A DNA stretch of 64,000 bases. It comes from Papio anubis. Taxonomy: Eukaryota; Chordata; Mammalia; Primates; Cercopithecidae. Shown one piece after another: positions 8,165-20,059 of this stretch; position 1 is the stretch's first letter, and each line of letters begins with the position of its first letter. The stretch covers positions 5,045,501 through 5,109,500 of the forward strand of contig NC_044977.1 in assembly GCF_008728515.1 (NCBI RefSeq), read 5' to 3'. The notes under the pieces were generated by a model. It searched no databases and was not told the origin of the DNA. It was given only the letters and a program-made list of their open reading frames with translations. Both the position numbers and the translations under genes were made by a program.

Positions 8165-8788
8165 ATGGGGGCATCACCTCTTGAGACTTATATTTGGACT
8201 TCTCTCCAGCGAACCCTCCGTGCCCTTGGACTTATAATTGCCTTGGTGATGAGCCTTGTCGCCATCGTCTCCACTGCAGCCATAGCAGGACTCGCTCTTC
8301 GTCAAAGCATACAAAATGCTGAATTTATGCAGCAATGGCACGAACAATCTCACCGGTTATGGCTTCAACAATGAAACATTGATTCTCAACTTGCTAAAAG
8401 ATTGGACAACATGGAACAAGCGTTGACATGGCTTGGAGATCAGCTCACTGTACTCAGTACTCGGGTAACATTACAATGTGATTGGAATTCCACTCAATTT
8501 TGTGTAACGCCTGTGCCTTTTAACATCTCTCAAAATTGGACTGTAATCCAAAAATTATTAGTAGGCCATAAAAATATTAGTTTGGACATCCAAGAGCTCA
8601 CTCAGAACATTTCCGAAGCATTTCGACAACAATTACATGTGTTGTCCGGAACTGTAACCCTTCAGGAGCTGGGTCAGCGCCTTGCTGCCTTTAACTCATG
8701 GACCCAGATGAAGACATGGATTTCTACAATCTCTGGAAGTATATTGCTTTGGGCACTTGGTTTGGGTCTACTTCTTTTGGTGATTTGA
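8165..8788 (+). pseudogene. env: env transmembrane subunit (TM), one internal stop
   Basis: The best preserved gene part: 207 codons in a single frame, interrupted only by TGA at 8372-8374. In order it shows a hydrophobic Ala/Val/Ile-rich fusion-peptide-like segment (about residues 20-48), a Leu/Gln heptad region, a CX7C loop (CDWNSTQFC), N-glycosylation sites, a second helical region, a tryptophan-rich pre-membrane part and a membrane anchor (ILLWALGLGLLLLVI) that ends at TGA 8786-8788. The overall plan is that of betaretroviral TM. The stop separates the fusion peptide from the rest. Confidence 0.85.
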
Positions 8789-8872
8789 TGCTCCCTCCGT
8801 CGCCACCAAAAACAAAAGAAAACACAGGAATAAATATGGGCTACCTTTTTAGGATTGAGGCAAAACAAAATT

Positions 8873-8885
8873 AAAAGGGGGGAAA
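8873..8885 (+). promoter_or_regulatory. 3' polypurine tract
   Basis: The thirteen purines aaaaggggggaaa lie directly before the TG of the 3' LTR. This is the RNase-H-resistant primer for plus-strand synthesis, and its position fixes the left LTR boundary at 8886. Confidence 0.93.
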
Positions 8886-9203
8886 TGCAGGGGCCTTTGA
8901 AAACAGTATGCTGAGAATAGATAGGGCTCAAGGACAGTATCTCCAACTGAACTTTTAATGAACTCCCGTAGGCGCCAAGAAGGCGGGTAGATAAGAAAGA
9001 ATATAGAAACAAGGTACTGAGTAGAAGGTTACATGTGGGAAAAGAAAGTTTGTTTTGCATTGCATTCTTTCTGCTGACGTGAGGTTTATGGAGTATAAAT
9101 AAAGTGAGGCGGAGGCTCTGAGTGCGGCCGCCATGTTCTCTGTGTGTCTTTGTCTTTGTGTGTGTTCTTTCATTCTCCACCACCCCCGGTGCGGCCCCCA
9201 ACA
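8886..9203 (+). mobile_element. 3' LTR of the HML-like provirus (318 bp)
   Basis: Same length and ends as the 5' LTR. It carries the same CRE half-site (9075-9083), TATA/poly(A) overlap (9094-9103), YY1-like site (9127-9137) and GT-rich tail. Only positions 8929 and 8984 differ from the 5' copy, about 0.6 per cent. The minus-strand ORF at 8674-9204 is a shadow. Confidence 0.95.
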
Positions 9204-9209
9204 ATCATA
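9204..9209. repeat. Provirus target-site duplication, right copy
   Basis: The six bases atcata match 1276-1281. See the left copy. Confidence 0.93.
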
Positions 9210-9988
9210 TATTTCACCGTGTTATTTATTGTGCAATTTTGCTCAGTTTTATTTTAGAATGTTAATTTTATATATTTTATTCATTAAATCTTTTTAAAGA
9301 AATATATCAGTAATTTGCCTATCATATATATATTTGAAAATATTTTAAACATATGTTTCTCTCTTTTTGTGCTGTACAAAAGTTTTGAAATTCATATAAT
9401 CAAATATGCCATATTATTTTTCATGGGGCTTACATATGGAATCATGCTTACAAAAGCCATTATTTCAGAATTATGTAAGTAATTATCCATAAATCTTTAA
9501 GCAATTTTACTGTTTCATATGTTATAATAAAGTGTTAATGCTTTGAAAACTTAATTTGATTCATTGGTTAAAATCAGGAGCTCATTTCATCTGCATTCAA
9601 AAACATCATATTCAATTCTGTTTTGTTTCTCACTCAAATAAATTTTATTATTCTTTCCTGATTAATTTGAAATTTCAACTCTATTTGTGGTCTCAACTAT
9701 ATAAGAATATATAGTTTCTGGCATTAATACACTGTTGCGCTTATCTTACTATCTTTTCCTGTATCTACAGTATATCTACAGTATATTTTAACATGCACAG
9801 TTATAATTTAGGATATTTTTGAATGATTACGTAACACGGAACATAAGAAACATTTAATTTTCATCTAATTTTCTCATCTCTCCTTTTTCCTTCACCATTG
9901 TGAAAGTGAGAGGCTGAAGTTGAGAAGACTTAGGTAGATTAGAATAAGATCTCTCTTTGTGAGTATGTATGTGTGTGTGTTTGTATAC

Positions 9989-10015
9989 AGTAGTAGTAGT
10001 AGTAGTAGTAGTAGT
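9989..10015. repeat. (TAG)n microsatellite
   Basis: About nine repeats of the trinucleotide tag, preceded by a short TG run. Likely to vary in length between individuals. Confidence 0.85.
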
Positions 10016-11519
10016 AATTTTACTGAATCACTACGATAAAGCTTCTGAATACCTCACCACTCCATCTAACACTGTACTACGTTCCAAGTGCTCTTACTCA
10101 TTTACAGATGTTTTTATTTGGAATTATGAAGTTCATGTGTAGTGCAGGTCAGGTAAATTTTCAAAATACCAGATTCAAATGAATTTCAGAGGCCATTTTT
10201 TAGATAAACTAAACTAAAATAAAAACACTAGAGCCTTCCAGGAGACAAAATTTTGCTTTCCATTGACAGTGTGCAATATTATTTGGCTAAAAATTACATC
10301 AGATGCTACTCAGTTTTGGACATAATTTTAAAAGTATTTAAAATTCATTAAGAGCAATAAAACGAAATATATATTTCACATATATATATATCTCCATACT
10401 TCTTTTTCTGCATCAGAATTATTTCTCCCAGAGAAAGAAGAAAAAGTATGAATAAATAAAATTATTAATTATTAATTTAATTATAAATTATTAATGTTAT
10501 AATAAATTGTTACTTAATTATAAATTAATAAATTATAAATAAAATATAAAGGTTGGGGTACTGGACAAATTAGTTTGGTAAAAACATACCTAGAGTCACA
10601 TACATAGAATTTGCAGTCAAATTAGCAGCCAGTACTGTTAAAAAAACAACTATTTTGAGAGTAAAAATAATTAAAGAATCTCTGAGTAAAATATAGAGTA
10701 CAACCTACAGATATTTTGACCAAATAAATGACTAGATTCATAACTATTTATAAAATAATCTGGAAAATCAGAGTTAAAATTTTACATTCTTACACCAGTA
10801 AATATAGTGAAAGAGCTATCTTTGTAATCTCATACATAAATAAAAAGAAAAACTTCAGATAATTTGTATTTGGCTCTTAGTTGTGGTTTTTGTTTTGGCA
10901 TGTTTAAAATGAATATTTCTAGTGCTCTGAATAGGCACTTCAAATGTAATAAGGACTAAAAAGAAGAGATGACTCATTAAACATTAGAAATGCACCTATT
11001 CTGTCCTTACTCCTGTTCACCATCTCAATTTGCCTCACCGCATTATAAGAAAGAATGTTTATCACCTAAATAAAGGCAAAGTTCTTAATACAGCTAAACT
11101 GCATTATCTCCACATTTTCATTAAAATGTTTAAGAGCTGCCAACTGGGATAAAACAGTAGAGAAATTTAAAAAGAAAAAAAAATGATTGGGGGAAGTAAA
11201 GAATAAAATGCATATAAAATAAGCAATTTTGCACAGACTATGTTAGTTCATTATACGAAAATCAACAGGGCTTTTATCTGCAAGGTTTGTCCTTAAAAAC
11301 TGATTCAACCCTATTTACATACCTAATTGTAGACTAAATAGGCACACCCATTTAAAACAATCAATGAAATGCTAAATAAATATTTCAGACCTGGATTTTT
11401 CAAAGCATGCAACCTGGAGAAAATAAAAAGCCAAAATGAGTAATGATCAACGTGATATCAGAATAAAGTGTACAGCATAACTTCTTTCCACATATGATAA
11501 AATAATTTCAAAGTATCAC

Positions 11520-12120
11520 TTTGAAAGATGTAGGTAGCCTTTGATTATTCTGCAGGCTGCAAACACTGACTAGAATTTACCCAGCTATTTATTCAACAAC
11601 CTATTGTTTGCACACTAATCTGTGAAATTTCATAATGAGTTTGTAGTTTTGTTAACTTCCTGTGTCTTTTTTATTTTTATAAAGTGCATCCAGACAAGGA
11701 AAACTACAGCTGATGAGGGGAAAGTCGGTGTGATAGTAACACCTTTGCACGTATCCACTTTTTAAGGGGTGAAAAAGTTCATCATGAAAACAGTAAAACT
11801 TCATTCCCATTACCTCTGAAGAAAATTATTTCAGAGGCATTAAAAAAAAATCATGCTGGCTTCTTCTCCTGAAGTGATCTGAAAATTTGAAAACATCAAC
11901 AGAGGGCACTAACAGGCTGTTCTGGAAAGCCTTTCATTTCATTGCCTGTAACAATGAAACCTAGCTGCAAAGGCAGTGTCTTTTAGCTGCGTGTAGTTGC
12001 AGATGTGACATTGGGACAAAAAAGTACAAATCAAAAAGCATTTGTACTGTCCCTGTGCAGAAAGATAAATTCATAAACTTAGCTCATTAAAATGTCACTT
12101 GCTTTCTGTATATCAAACTC
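11520..12120. other. Candidate conserved non-coding segment
   Basis: About 600 bp free of recognised repeats, with mixed composition and homeodomain-like and Sox-like motifs (for example cctttgattatt and cctattgtttgc). No ORF of note. The look is that of a developmental enhancer, but only texture supports this. It could be ordinary unique DNA. Confidence 0.25.
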
Positions 12121-13919
12121 TCTCTAACGCTATATATTCTCTAACACACCTAATTTTTCTGCCTGTTGTTTCAAATATAATTTATTTCAAGCTCTAGACT
12201 TCATTACATATCACTAAACTCAACGCAAGAGAATATTTAGTCATGCAGTTAACTCTGGGTGTTCTCCATTGTTGGAGGTATATAGGAATGTTCCCCAAAA
12301 AAGAACTCTCTACAAATAATAATTGTTCTTGGCATCCTTTTCGTATATTTTGCTTTTGGCGTCATTTTTCATATTCAGCCAAATAAGATAATAGAAAAAA
12401 TCTATGGTAATACTCAACCTTTATAACAAACAATTTGTAAAGGCAATACAGAAATTGTTTAAACATTTTGGAACATAAGCAAGCTAATGAGTTTACATTA
12501 CAGGATGTAATTTCAGGAGCTTTGAGTAAGGCTCACTTTTTCTTAACAAAAGCAACCATCAAACGACTCAGTCATGTCCTATATTCTATCAGCATAGTTT
12601 TCTTCTGTTATCTGAACATTATATATTTAATGGAAGAAACAATGCACTTTATCATTTACTTTTGCCCATCTCTACCTAAGTTTATCTCATACCTTCAAAA
12701 GAGCAGTGGCCTATGTTAAGGAAAGAATATTGTATAGAAAATTCTTAAGTAAGTGCCTTATAAAGGAAGAGGTGGAGGTGGAAATATTATTTATGAAGAA
12801 AAAATTTGGTTCGATAAGGGGCATGACGCTGTATACAATCTTTTAATACTAGTTATCTTTACTTAAGGCAGGTCCTGAAGATAAGAAACAGAAATAAAAC
12901 ATTTTATAGCAGCTTTCCTAATTAGAAAACCCTTAATATTTATTAAACAGAAACATAGTATGCATTTATGATGCACTCACAATAAAATCCGGGCTACAAT
13001 AATAAAGAAGACATGGTTCATGTCAATAAGTAGCTCAGATTTTATTCACTGACATAGTCATTCAAACAAATAATAATAATAATACTATGTATGTGAATGT
13101 AAAGAAGCACAGAATAAGAAGTGATTAATGCTGCCTGGGAGCACTAAGGAATTTTTAAAGAGAAAGTTATATTTGAAATTAGAGAATAGAGGATATGTAG
13201 GAGAACAGCACATGAAACACTGAGGTTCACACTGAGAACAGGAGAAGGAATTTGTGTTGCAAGCCATGTGTGCACACCTGGCAGGACATGACTGGTTTAG
13301 ACAATTACAGGAGTTTTAATTTTTAAGAAACAGATAATTGGTTTGGGGGTGCTGTGGGAAGCAAGGTTGAAAAACAATTTAAATATTGTGATGGTTGGTT
13401 TTCATCCTATGGATGATAAACAACAAAGAACAGAAAAGAGAAGTTAGCGACAAGAAAACTAGATACGGAGCTGGTGAAACAGTACCCACTGAAGATAATA
13501 CACATCTGGAAAACAAATCAGTGTCAGCCATAATAGAGACATGTACGTGGTGTGAATCTAATGCAAATGTTTTCACTTTTCTGTAACTTTCTGAATATCT
13601 GGTAGAATAGACCTAGCAAAAACTTATTTACATTCAAAATTAGGTAGCTCCTGAGAAATATATAGGCCATGTTAATTGCTGGGATTCAAAGTTATATGAT
13701 AATGTCTGATGAACTGGTAGGACAAGATTAAAAACAATTTATATACAGGGACGTATAAGCGTCTCAACAACAGCAGCAACAACAAATCCATTCTAGAAGA
13801 AGGAAGTGACAATACCCAATCCTTAGCTATTCCCCAAACTAGACACAATTTGGTTCATATTTGAATTCAAGGAAGTAAAGCTACTGGTCTTGGTGGTAAA
13901 ACAGGAAAAGTTCTCTTAC

Positions 13920-15177
13920 CCACCTCGCAGGGCGTAGGATGCGGGCGTGGCTCACTTCTTCAGTGCCCCACTGGTCAAGACCCTTAGCGGGAGCAGGCAG
14001 ACAGGCAAGTCATGGGGACCACGCAGCTTCTCGGGGTCAACGTCTACACCTCTTAAGGCCCCCGTAGGCGTGTGTTACAGAGTGCTTTTTCAGCTTAGCT
14101 GTCCGCGGGTGGCTTGTGTTAATCAGCTCAATTAGACTCTCTGCCTTAGCACAAGGACAGAGGGCTTTCTGTATCCCAGGTTCTTGCTTTAGTGCACGGA
14201 AAAACTGGATCACACGTGGGCTTGGAGATTGCGTGCAAGGTTTTTTATTGAGTTGTGGTAGCACTCAGCGAGGTGGATGGGGAATGGAATGGGAAGGTGG
14301 TTCCCCCCCATAGTGGGGCTGCCCAGCAGTCAAGCTCTTCTCTAACCTCCCAGGCCAGACTCCACGGAGTTCTGCTGGTGGACGCCAGTGCCTGTCGCTG
14401 TGCTCTTCCGCTCCCCCTGACAACCAGCTGTCTGTGTACTCTTCCGCCAGTGTGTTCCTCTCATGTGGAGCAGCTTGTGTGTTCTTTCGCCAGTGCTTTC
14501 CCGGCAACGTGCGCTCCCGGCAACGTGCCTCCTAGGCAACGTGCGCTCCCGGCAACGTGCCCTCCCGGCAACGTGCGCTCCCGGCAATGTGCCCCCTAGG
14601 CAACGTGCGCTCCCGGCAACGTGCGCTTCCGCTGCTTGTGTGTTCTTCCGCCAACGTGTGCAGCTGCCTGTGTACTCTTCCGCCAGTGTGTTCCTCTCAA
14701 TGTGGAGCAGCTTGTGTGTTCTTTCGCCAGTGCCCTCCCGGCAACGTGCCCTCCCGGCAACGTGCGCGCCGCGCAGCGTGCGCTCCCGGCAACGTGCGCT
14801 CCCGGCAACGTGCGTTCCCCGCAACGTGCGTTCCCCGCAACGTGCGCTCCCCGCAACGTGCGCTCCCGGCAACGTGCGCTTCCGCTGCTTATGTGTTCTT
14901 CGCCAACGTGTGCAGCTGCCTGTGTGTTCTTCCGCTAATGTGTTCCTCTCGACGTCCAGCCGCTGTGTGCCTGCCTGCTAGTGTCTTGGGGTTTTTACAG
15001 GCACAGGATAGGGGACACGGCAGGCCAGGTGGCCTTGGAAAATGCAAACTTGGGCATGAAAACAGGAGCGCTTGTCCTCACCTCAAGCCGTGTGCACAGG
15101 CCCTGGGGCGAAGCCCTAGCCGGCGACCGGCCCATCTCTACACAGCATGTTCCTTCGCTCATCCCGTGTCAGTGCTG
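13920..15177 (-). mobile_element. Retroviral LTR, minus strand, family not assigned
   Basis: A GC- and CpG-rich island of about 1.25 kb in AT-rich DNA. Read on the minus strand it has a TATA-like cctgtaaaaacccc (14986-14999), then a GC-rich repeat array, then aataaa in ctcaataaaaaa (AATAAA at 14244-14249) and a downstream region with a TG-rich tail. This order fits a primate class I ERV LTR. I find no internal retroviral genes on either side, so it would be solo. The ends are approximate and I could not find a target duplication. The long ORFs on both strands (up to 207 codons) come from stop-free repeats. Confidence 0.6.
14503..14883. repeat. Nested GC-rich minisatellite in the LTR
   Basis: The 16-bp unit ggcaacgtgcgctccc occurs eight times at 14503-14630 and nine times at 14740-14883. 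The two blocks are separated by a non-repeat spacer (14631-14739). The spacer type also precedes the first block (14428-14502) and partly follows the second (14884-14960), giving a higher-order period of 236 bp. Neighbouring units differ by one to four bases. The unit is CpG-rich and has few stop codons in any frame, which explains the large spurious ORFs. Confidence 0.95.
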
Positions 15178-16644
15178 TGAGTATTAGAAAACAAAAATTT
15201 GTTTTGTTTAAAACTATATAAAATAACAATATTATGGTCCTATTAATGCAATGGAAAGTGTTCTTTTCTATATGCCATTGGACACAGTCCGTTTTTAGGA
15301 GGCTGGAGGATTTTATTGCATTGATATTTGTTCCTGCAGAAGGTAATGGCATATGGCAAGAAGCTATTACCCAGTATGAGCCGCTGTGCTCTGGAGGCTC
15401 CAGTGGCTGCAGCCTGGGACGGTTTCTTGTAGCCACAGGACATGTGGTGTATCTCACAGCATACGGCTGCACCTGTCAGACCCCTGGTGGGGAGGGGTGG
15501 GAGCCAAGCATGAGGAAATGCTCACTAGTTCTTACGTTTCACTTAAAAATGGTACGTGCCATGTTAAGTCACATTTCACTGGCTCCAGGAAGTCACTCTG
15601 CTGCCCCTGACTTCAAGATGGTTGAGAAGTGAGATCCAATCCTGTGTCCAGAAGTGAACGTTTGAAAACAGTGTTGGTGCCGATTTCAGGCATTATTAAC
15701 AGAGATCACAAATGAGTTAAGGGATCACCTTTGATGAGGCTAGAAAGCAACTGATGTTTATACTCTCCTTCATTCAATTTTTGTTTTCAATTTCAAGCAG
15801 TTTGCTCCTATGTGTCTAAAGTTAAGGTTGTCTCTCCTCAGAGATTCTGAGTATTTTTCCTAGTTTTGAGTAATTGTCTGAGATTTATTTAAAAACCTCT
15901 CTTAATTCAATCTCAGCTGCAGAACCACACCACGCTGAGAATCACATTAGGAATTAGATCTGTGTTGACTCACTACCTTCTACAAGTTTTAAGTAGTTAC
16001 GTGGCCTTTAGTAGTACAGTTAATGGATCTGAGACCAGTTTTCCTGAACTCTAAAATGAGTACAATTTCAGTCATTTGTGTTGAACTGAAGTTAAAATTA
16101 AAATAAATAAGTAAAGCACTTAGTATGTTTCAGTGCTCAATAAATGCTTCTTCACATTCCTTACCTTCATTTATAAATACATGTAATCCCTTTGGCTATA
16201 CCAATTTTAGATTGAATAGAATATGAGCTGGCATAGATAGTAGTGTTTCTGTAACTACCTTGTCACAATGTAAACTATTTTGTTTAAGCTTTGTTCATTT
16301 TCTATCTTCTGTTGTCTCTGCCAAATTAGCATAAAACAACTTATTTCTTTTACCTAAAGTATAATATTAAAATGGATTATACCTAGACTTTGACAAATGT
16401 TTCTTACTCAACTTGATAAACATCACTGTTTTATGAAATTATGTATATGTCCATATATGTAAATACAGTATACCCTCATATATGTATAGATATTTCCTTA
16501 ATAATAGAATGAATAATTATTGAGAGGGCAACAACATGTTGCTACCAATAACTAAAAACGACTTTTTGAAAATTCAATAAGAATTAGTCATCATAGTTGT
16601 CCTTATGACCCAGTAATGATTATTAAAGTGATTAAATACATTTT
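15178..16644. other. Mostly unique DNA
   Basis: No gene is seen. A segment near 15540-15650 (caatttcactggctcc-like, then cttcaagatggttgag) has the texture of an old interspersed repeat, but I cannot name it. The rest is AT-rich and featureless. The ORF at 15234-15629 lacks any recognisable domain. Confidence 0.5.
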
Positions 16645-16659
16645 AAAAGCCTTATTTTA

Positions 16660-16950
16660 GGCCGAATACAGTGACTCATGCCTATAATCGCAATACTTTG
16701 GGAGGCTGAGGTGGGTGGATCACGAGGTCAAGAATACAAGACCAGTCTGGTCAAGATGGTGAAACCCTGTCTCTACTAAAAATACAAAAATTAGCTGGGC
16801 ATGGCCGCCGGTGCCTGTAATCCCAGTTACTCGGGAGACTGAGGCAGGGAATTGCTTGAACCCAGGAGGCAGAGTTTGCAGTGAGCCGAGATCGCGCCAC
16901 TGCACTCCAGCCTGGACGACAGAGCGAGACTCTGTCTCAAAAATATAAAT
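16660..16950 (+). mobile_element. Alu, full length
   Basis: Both monomers are present, with a middle A-rich linker and a tail. The direct repeats aaaagccttatttta at 16645-16659 and 16967-16981 mark the target duplication. Moderate divergence suggests an AluS-age copy. Confidence 0.95.
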
Positions 16951-16981
16951 ACATTAATAAATTTTAAAAAGCCTTATTTTA

Positions 16982-17904
16982 AATGTGAGAAATTTGTATG
17001 TGCATTAGGCAAAGGGATATAATGCTCAATATTAAACTTCATTTTGTGTTTTATTCTTGCATTTCAGTTATAGCCTGCTGATTATTTGCATGTAGTATTT
17101 CCATTTGATCAAGCCTCCAAAATTTTCTTTCATTTCAAATCAATGTTTTATGTGTAAACACATTATCAAAGCGTTACATTTTCCCATAAAACTTTCATCC
17201 TTGAATCTAGGATTTACTTCACATTTTTCTGTATTTCACACTTTCCAGACTCTTTCTATATTTTTGCCACTCTAAGTTTTATATACTATGAATTTTCAAT
17301 TAATTTACTAAATAAATATATACATGCCTAAGCATGTACATGTTTCTAACAAAAGCTCAGATTATTTCTGTCACTTGTCAATACTTGAATATTTAAAGAG
17401 TGGTTTTCAAATGATAATCAAATACCTGCATATTTGATTATATTACATTGCTTCTGTTTTTCAGGAGAACCTGCCTAATACGTGACATTATACAATTGCA
17501 ATAGAAGTTAAGACAACATAAAATGTTATAAAATGAAAATATTTTAGACATTGATCACTGTAACTCTTTTGTTACTTGAGCCATATTATTTCGATGGAAA
17601 CAAAATTCTTGAATAATATTTTAGCTGCTATTAGTATTCATAGGATAACCAAATCTGGTCCAACTGTATATGTTCTCTAGCTCATTTCATTCATTTATAG
17701 ATGATTTGGTTCACATAGGGAAAGTTACTTCCTCAAGATTACAGATTTGAAGGCAATATCAACTTACTTTATTTAAATTAATCTCTCCATTCATATAGAC
17801 CAGGGACCAAGAAAGTCAAAATTATCTTTATATGAATTATATTCCAGGCATAATTATAAGTCATATTTTAAAAGTGGTATAAGAAAACAAAACATTATTA
17901 TTCA
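16982..17904. other. AT-rich DNA, nothing recognised
   Basis: No ORF, no young repeat and no obvious tandem structure. Confidence 0.5.
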
Positions 17905-18183
17905 GGCCAGGCGTGGTGACTCACGTCTGTAATCCCAGTACTTTGGAAGGCTGAAGTGGGAGGATTATCTGAGGTCAGGAGTTCGAAACCAGCCTGGCTA
18001 ACATGGTGAAACCCTGTCTCTACTAAAAATACAAAAATTAGCTGGGCGTGGTATCACATGCCTGTAATGCTAGCTACTTGGGAGACTGAGACAGGAGAAT
18101 TGCTTGAGCCCGGGAGGCAGAAGTTTCAGTGAGCTGAGATCGTGCCACTGCACTCCAGCCTGGCCGACAGAGTGAAAAAAAAA
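17905..18183 (+). mobile_element. Alu, full length
   Basis: Starts ggccaggcgtggtgac and ends in a short A-tail. A partial direct repeat (attattca) lies on both sides. Several CpG decays make it AluS-like. Confidence 0.94.
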
Positions 18184-18591
18184 GTCATATATTATTCAAT
18201 TATAATCTGGAAATATAAAATTTATTAGAAGGCATTAAATTGATAGTTTACAGAGAGTCTTATAAGAAATAGTCTCTGAGGATTAGTGTTAAATGTTCTA
18301 TGTTAGAAGAATACCAGTGGAATAATGAGGTGTGAAAAATTGATAACTTATACAGCTTGGTAAAAGTCTTTGCATTTCTGTTTCATAAAGACTCATTATT
18401 GATCTTGAGAAATAATATTTGTCCAAAAATTAACACATAATAAGTCACAAACTATAAGAAAAAATTATACATATTCCAAAGTTCAAATATTTTCTTCAAA
18501 ATACAAAAGCAGTTGTGTAATCTTCCAAATAATTTTCAGAGAAGATATATTGTCAAAATGAAAAGGATGGGTTAAAAAATTTAATCATTCT

Positions 18592-18885
18592 GGCCAGGTG
18601 CCGTGGCACACACTTATAATCCCAGCACTTTGGGAGGCTGAGGTGGGCAGATCATGAGGTCAGGAGATCGAGACTATCCTGGCCAACAGTAACCCGTCTG
18701 TACTAAAAGTACAAAAATCAGCTGGTTGTGGTGGTACGCACCTGTAGTGCCAGCCAACTGGGAGGCTGAGGCAGGAGAATTGCTTGAACCCTGGAGGCAG
18801 AAGTTGCAGTGAACCAAGATCATGCCACTGTACTCCAGCCTGGCGACAGAGCTAGACTCAGTCTCAAAAAAAAAAAAAAAAAAAA
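18592..18885 (+). mobile_element. Alu, full length
   Basis: Starts ggccaggtgccgtggc. It has a small deletion in the left monomer (ggccaacagtaacccg) and ends in an uninterrupted run of about 20 A. The flanks share a tttactcattct-like repeat. Confidence 0.94.
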
Positions 18886-20059
18886 GATTTACTCAATTTA
18901 CTCATTCTGGTTGTGTGAGTATATCCTCTTTTAAATACATCTTAATAGAGATGGACCTATAATACAGACGCTCAGAGGAAATAGAGCCATAAAATCTATG
19001 AATTTAGAAACCAAGGCATAAAGCCACAAGAACAATCATGTATTTTGAGTCACAAACGTTTCACATCTTTGAAAAATAAATTTAAATTATGAACTTTAAT
19101 GAAGAGTAACCATATATGAACTATTCATGATATAAAACATGATTCATAAAAGCCAGTATAATCTTGAAATATAGACATTAAATACCACGAGTATAATATA
19201 AGATACTTTTTTTTCCAGAAAGCATAAATTAGAGGCACCATTTAGCAGTTTCTTGAGACATTAATAGGAGTACCAAGATTTTATGATCAGGAGCACATTA
19301 TGAAAAATGATGACAAAAAAGATAATCTTGAAAACTGTGAGGGAATCCACAGTAAATTTTAATATCTAATGTGAGAAAAATATCTGCAACAGTCTAATGT
19401 AACTTCCACTTTCTAGAGAAATTTCATAGTAGTGTTGTACAAAACAAACCAGAAAATTGTACCTGGTTTCTATTTTCTAGCCTCTTTCTTGAAACCAAAA
19501 CACAGATAGCATTTAAGAAAGATATATCCACCATTGTGTTATTAATTTTACAGTCAATCAAGTGACAGAATTACCAAAAAGCCTATTTTTATAATGACTC
19601 TTTATTCCAGAACTACCCATAGAACTTTCTGGAATGAAATTTCCACAGTAAAAATGCTACTTAGATCGTCTTTGTAACACCATGACTGATTTCCTTAAAC
19701 AAATGATCTACAGTCTTACACTTCAGATTGATGACTTCTATATTTGGAATTGTTCGGCTTTAAATATGTTTAATAAATCCCACATGAATTAAAATTTGCC
19801 AGCTTCTAATAAGTTTCAATATTTTCATTCTAATGCTGTCATGAAATCAATATGTTAAATATCACTTTAATGAGACTAGGAAGTAATGATTTTCCTATTT
19901 AGGAACAAGGAGGAGAATATTCCCTCCTATTTTTACTTTTTTCTAACTTACATTTTTAATAACTTAAATTTTTAATATTTCCTTTATGTTTTCAGGAAGA
20001 AAAAAATAATCACCCTAAAAATATAGAGTACAAATTTATGACTTCTATTTCAATATTCC
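18886..20059. other. AT-rich DNA, nothing recognised
   Basis: No ORF or young repeat is seen. Composition is uniformly AT-rich. Confidence 0.5.

Larger units (their letters stand above)
1282..9203 (+). mobile_element. Defective class II (HML/betaretrovirus-like) endogenous provirus
   Basis: A full LTR-to-LTR element of about 7.9 kb in the order LTR, primer site, gag, dUTPase-protease, RT-RNase H-integrase, env, polypurine tract, LTR. A dUTPase domain next to protease, a 6-bp target duplication and the env TM architecture place it in the HERV-K (HML) superfamily; I do not assign a subgroup. All genes carry stops, frameshifts or deletions, so it cannot act alone. Two stretches, roughly 2346-2850 and 3965-4685, are not retroviral. 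The two LTRs are almost identical. Confidence 0.93.
9210..13900. other. AT-rich DNA without recognised genes
   Basis: About 4.7 kb with no ORF longer than 83 codons and no young repeat that I can name. It holds a (TAG)n microsatellite at 9989-10015, a short TA run near 10378-10392, and a tract very rich in taaatta from 10446 to 10552. A more complex, better balanced stretch at 11520-12120 is listed separately. Weak old L2 or MIR pieces may be present near 12960-13240 but are not certain. Confidence 0.6.

Noticed and set aside
8165..8788. A possible domesticated, syncytin-like env
   Set aside because: TM has an in-frame TGA after the fusion-peptide region and SU is fragmentary, so no envelope protein can be made from this copy.
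8674..9204. 176-codon minus-strand ORF, with a shorter twin at 1277-1600
   Set aside because: It is the antisense of env TM and the LTR. The twin exists only because the LTRs are repeats.
14503..14883. Regular short repeats that might suggest a CRISPR array
   Set aside because: Units are directly adjacent without unique spacers, and the genome is primate.
14342..15180. Long ORFs on both strands (up to 207 codons) with Arg/Ala/Pro/Cys repeats
   Set aside because: They arise from a 16-bp repeat with few stops in any frame. Both strands are open, and no start context or domain supports a gene.
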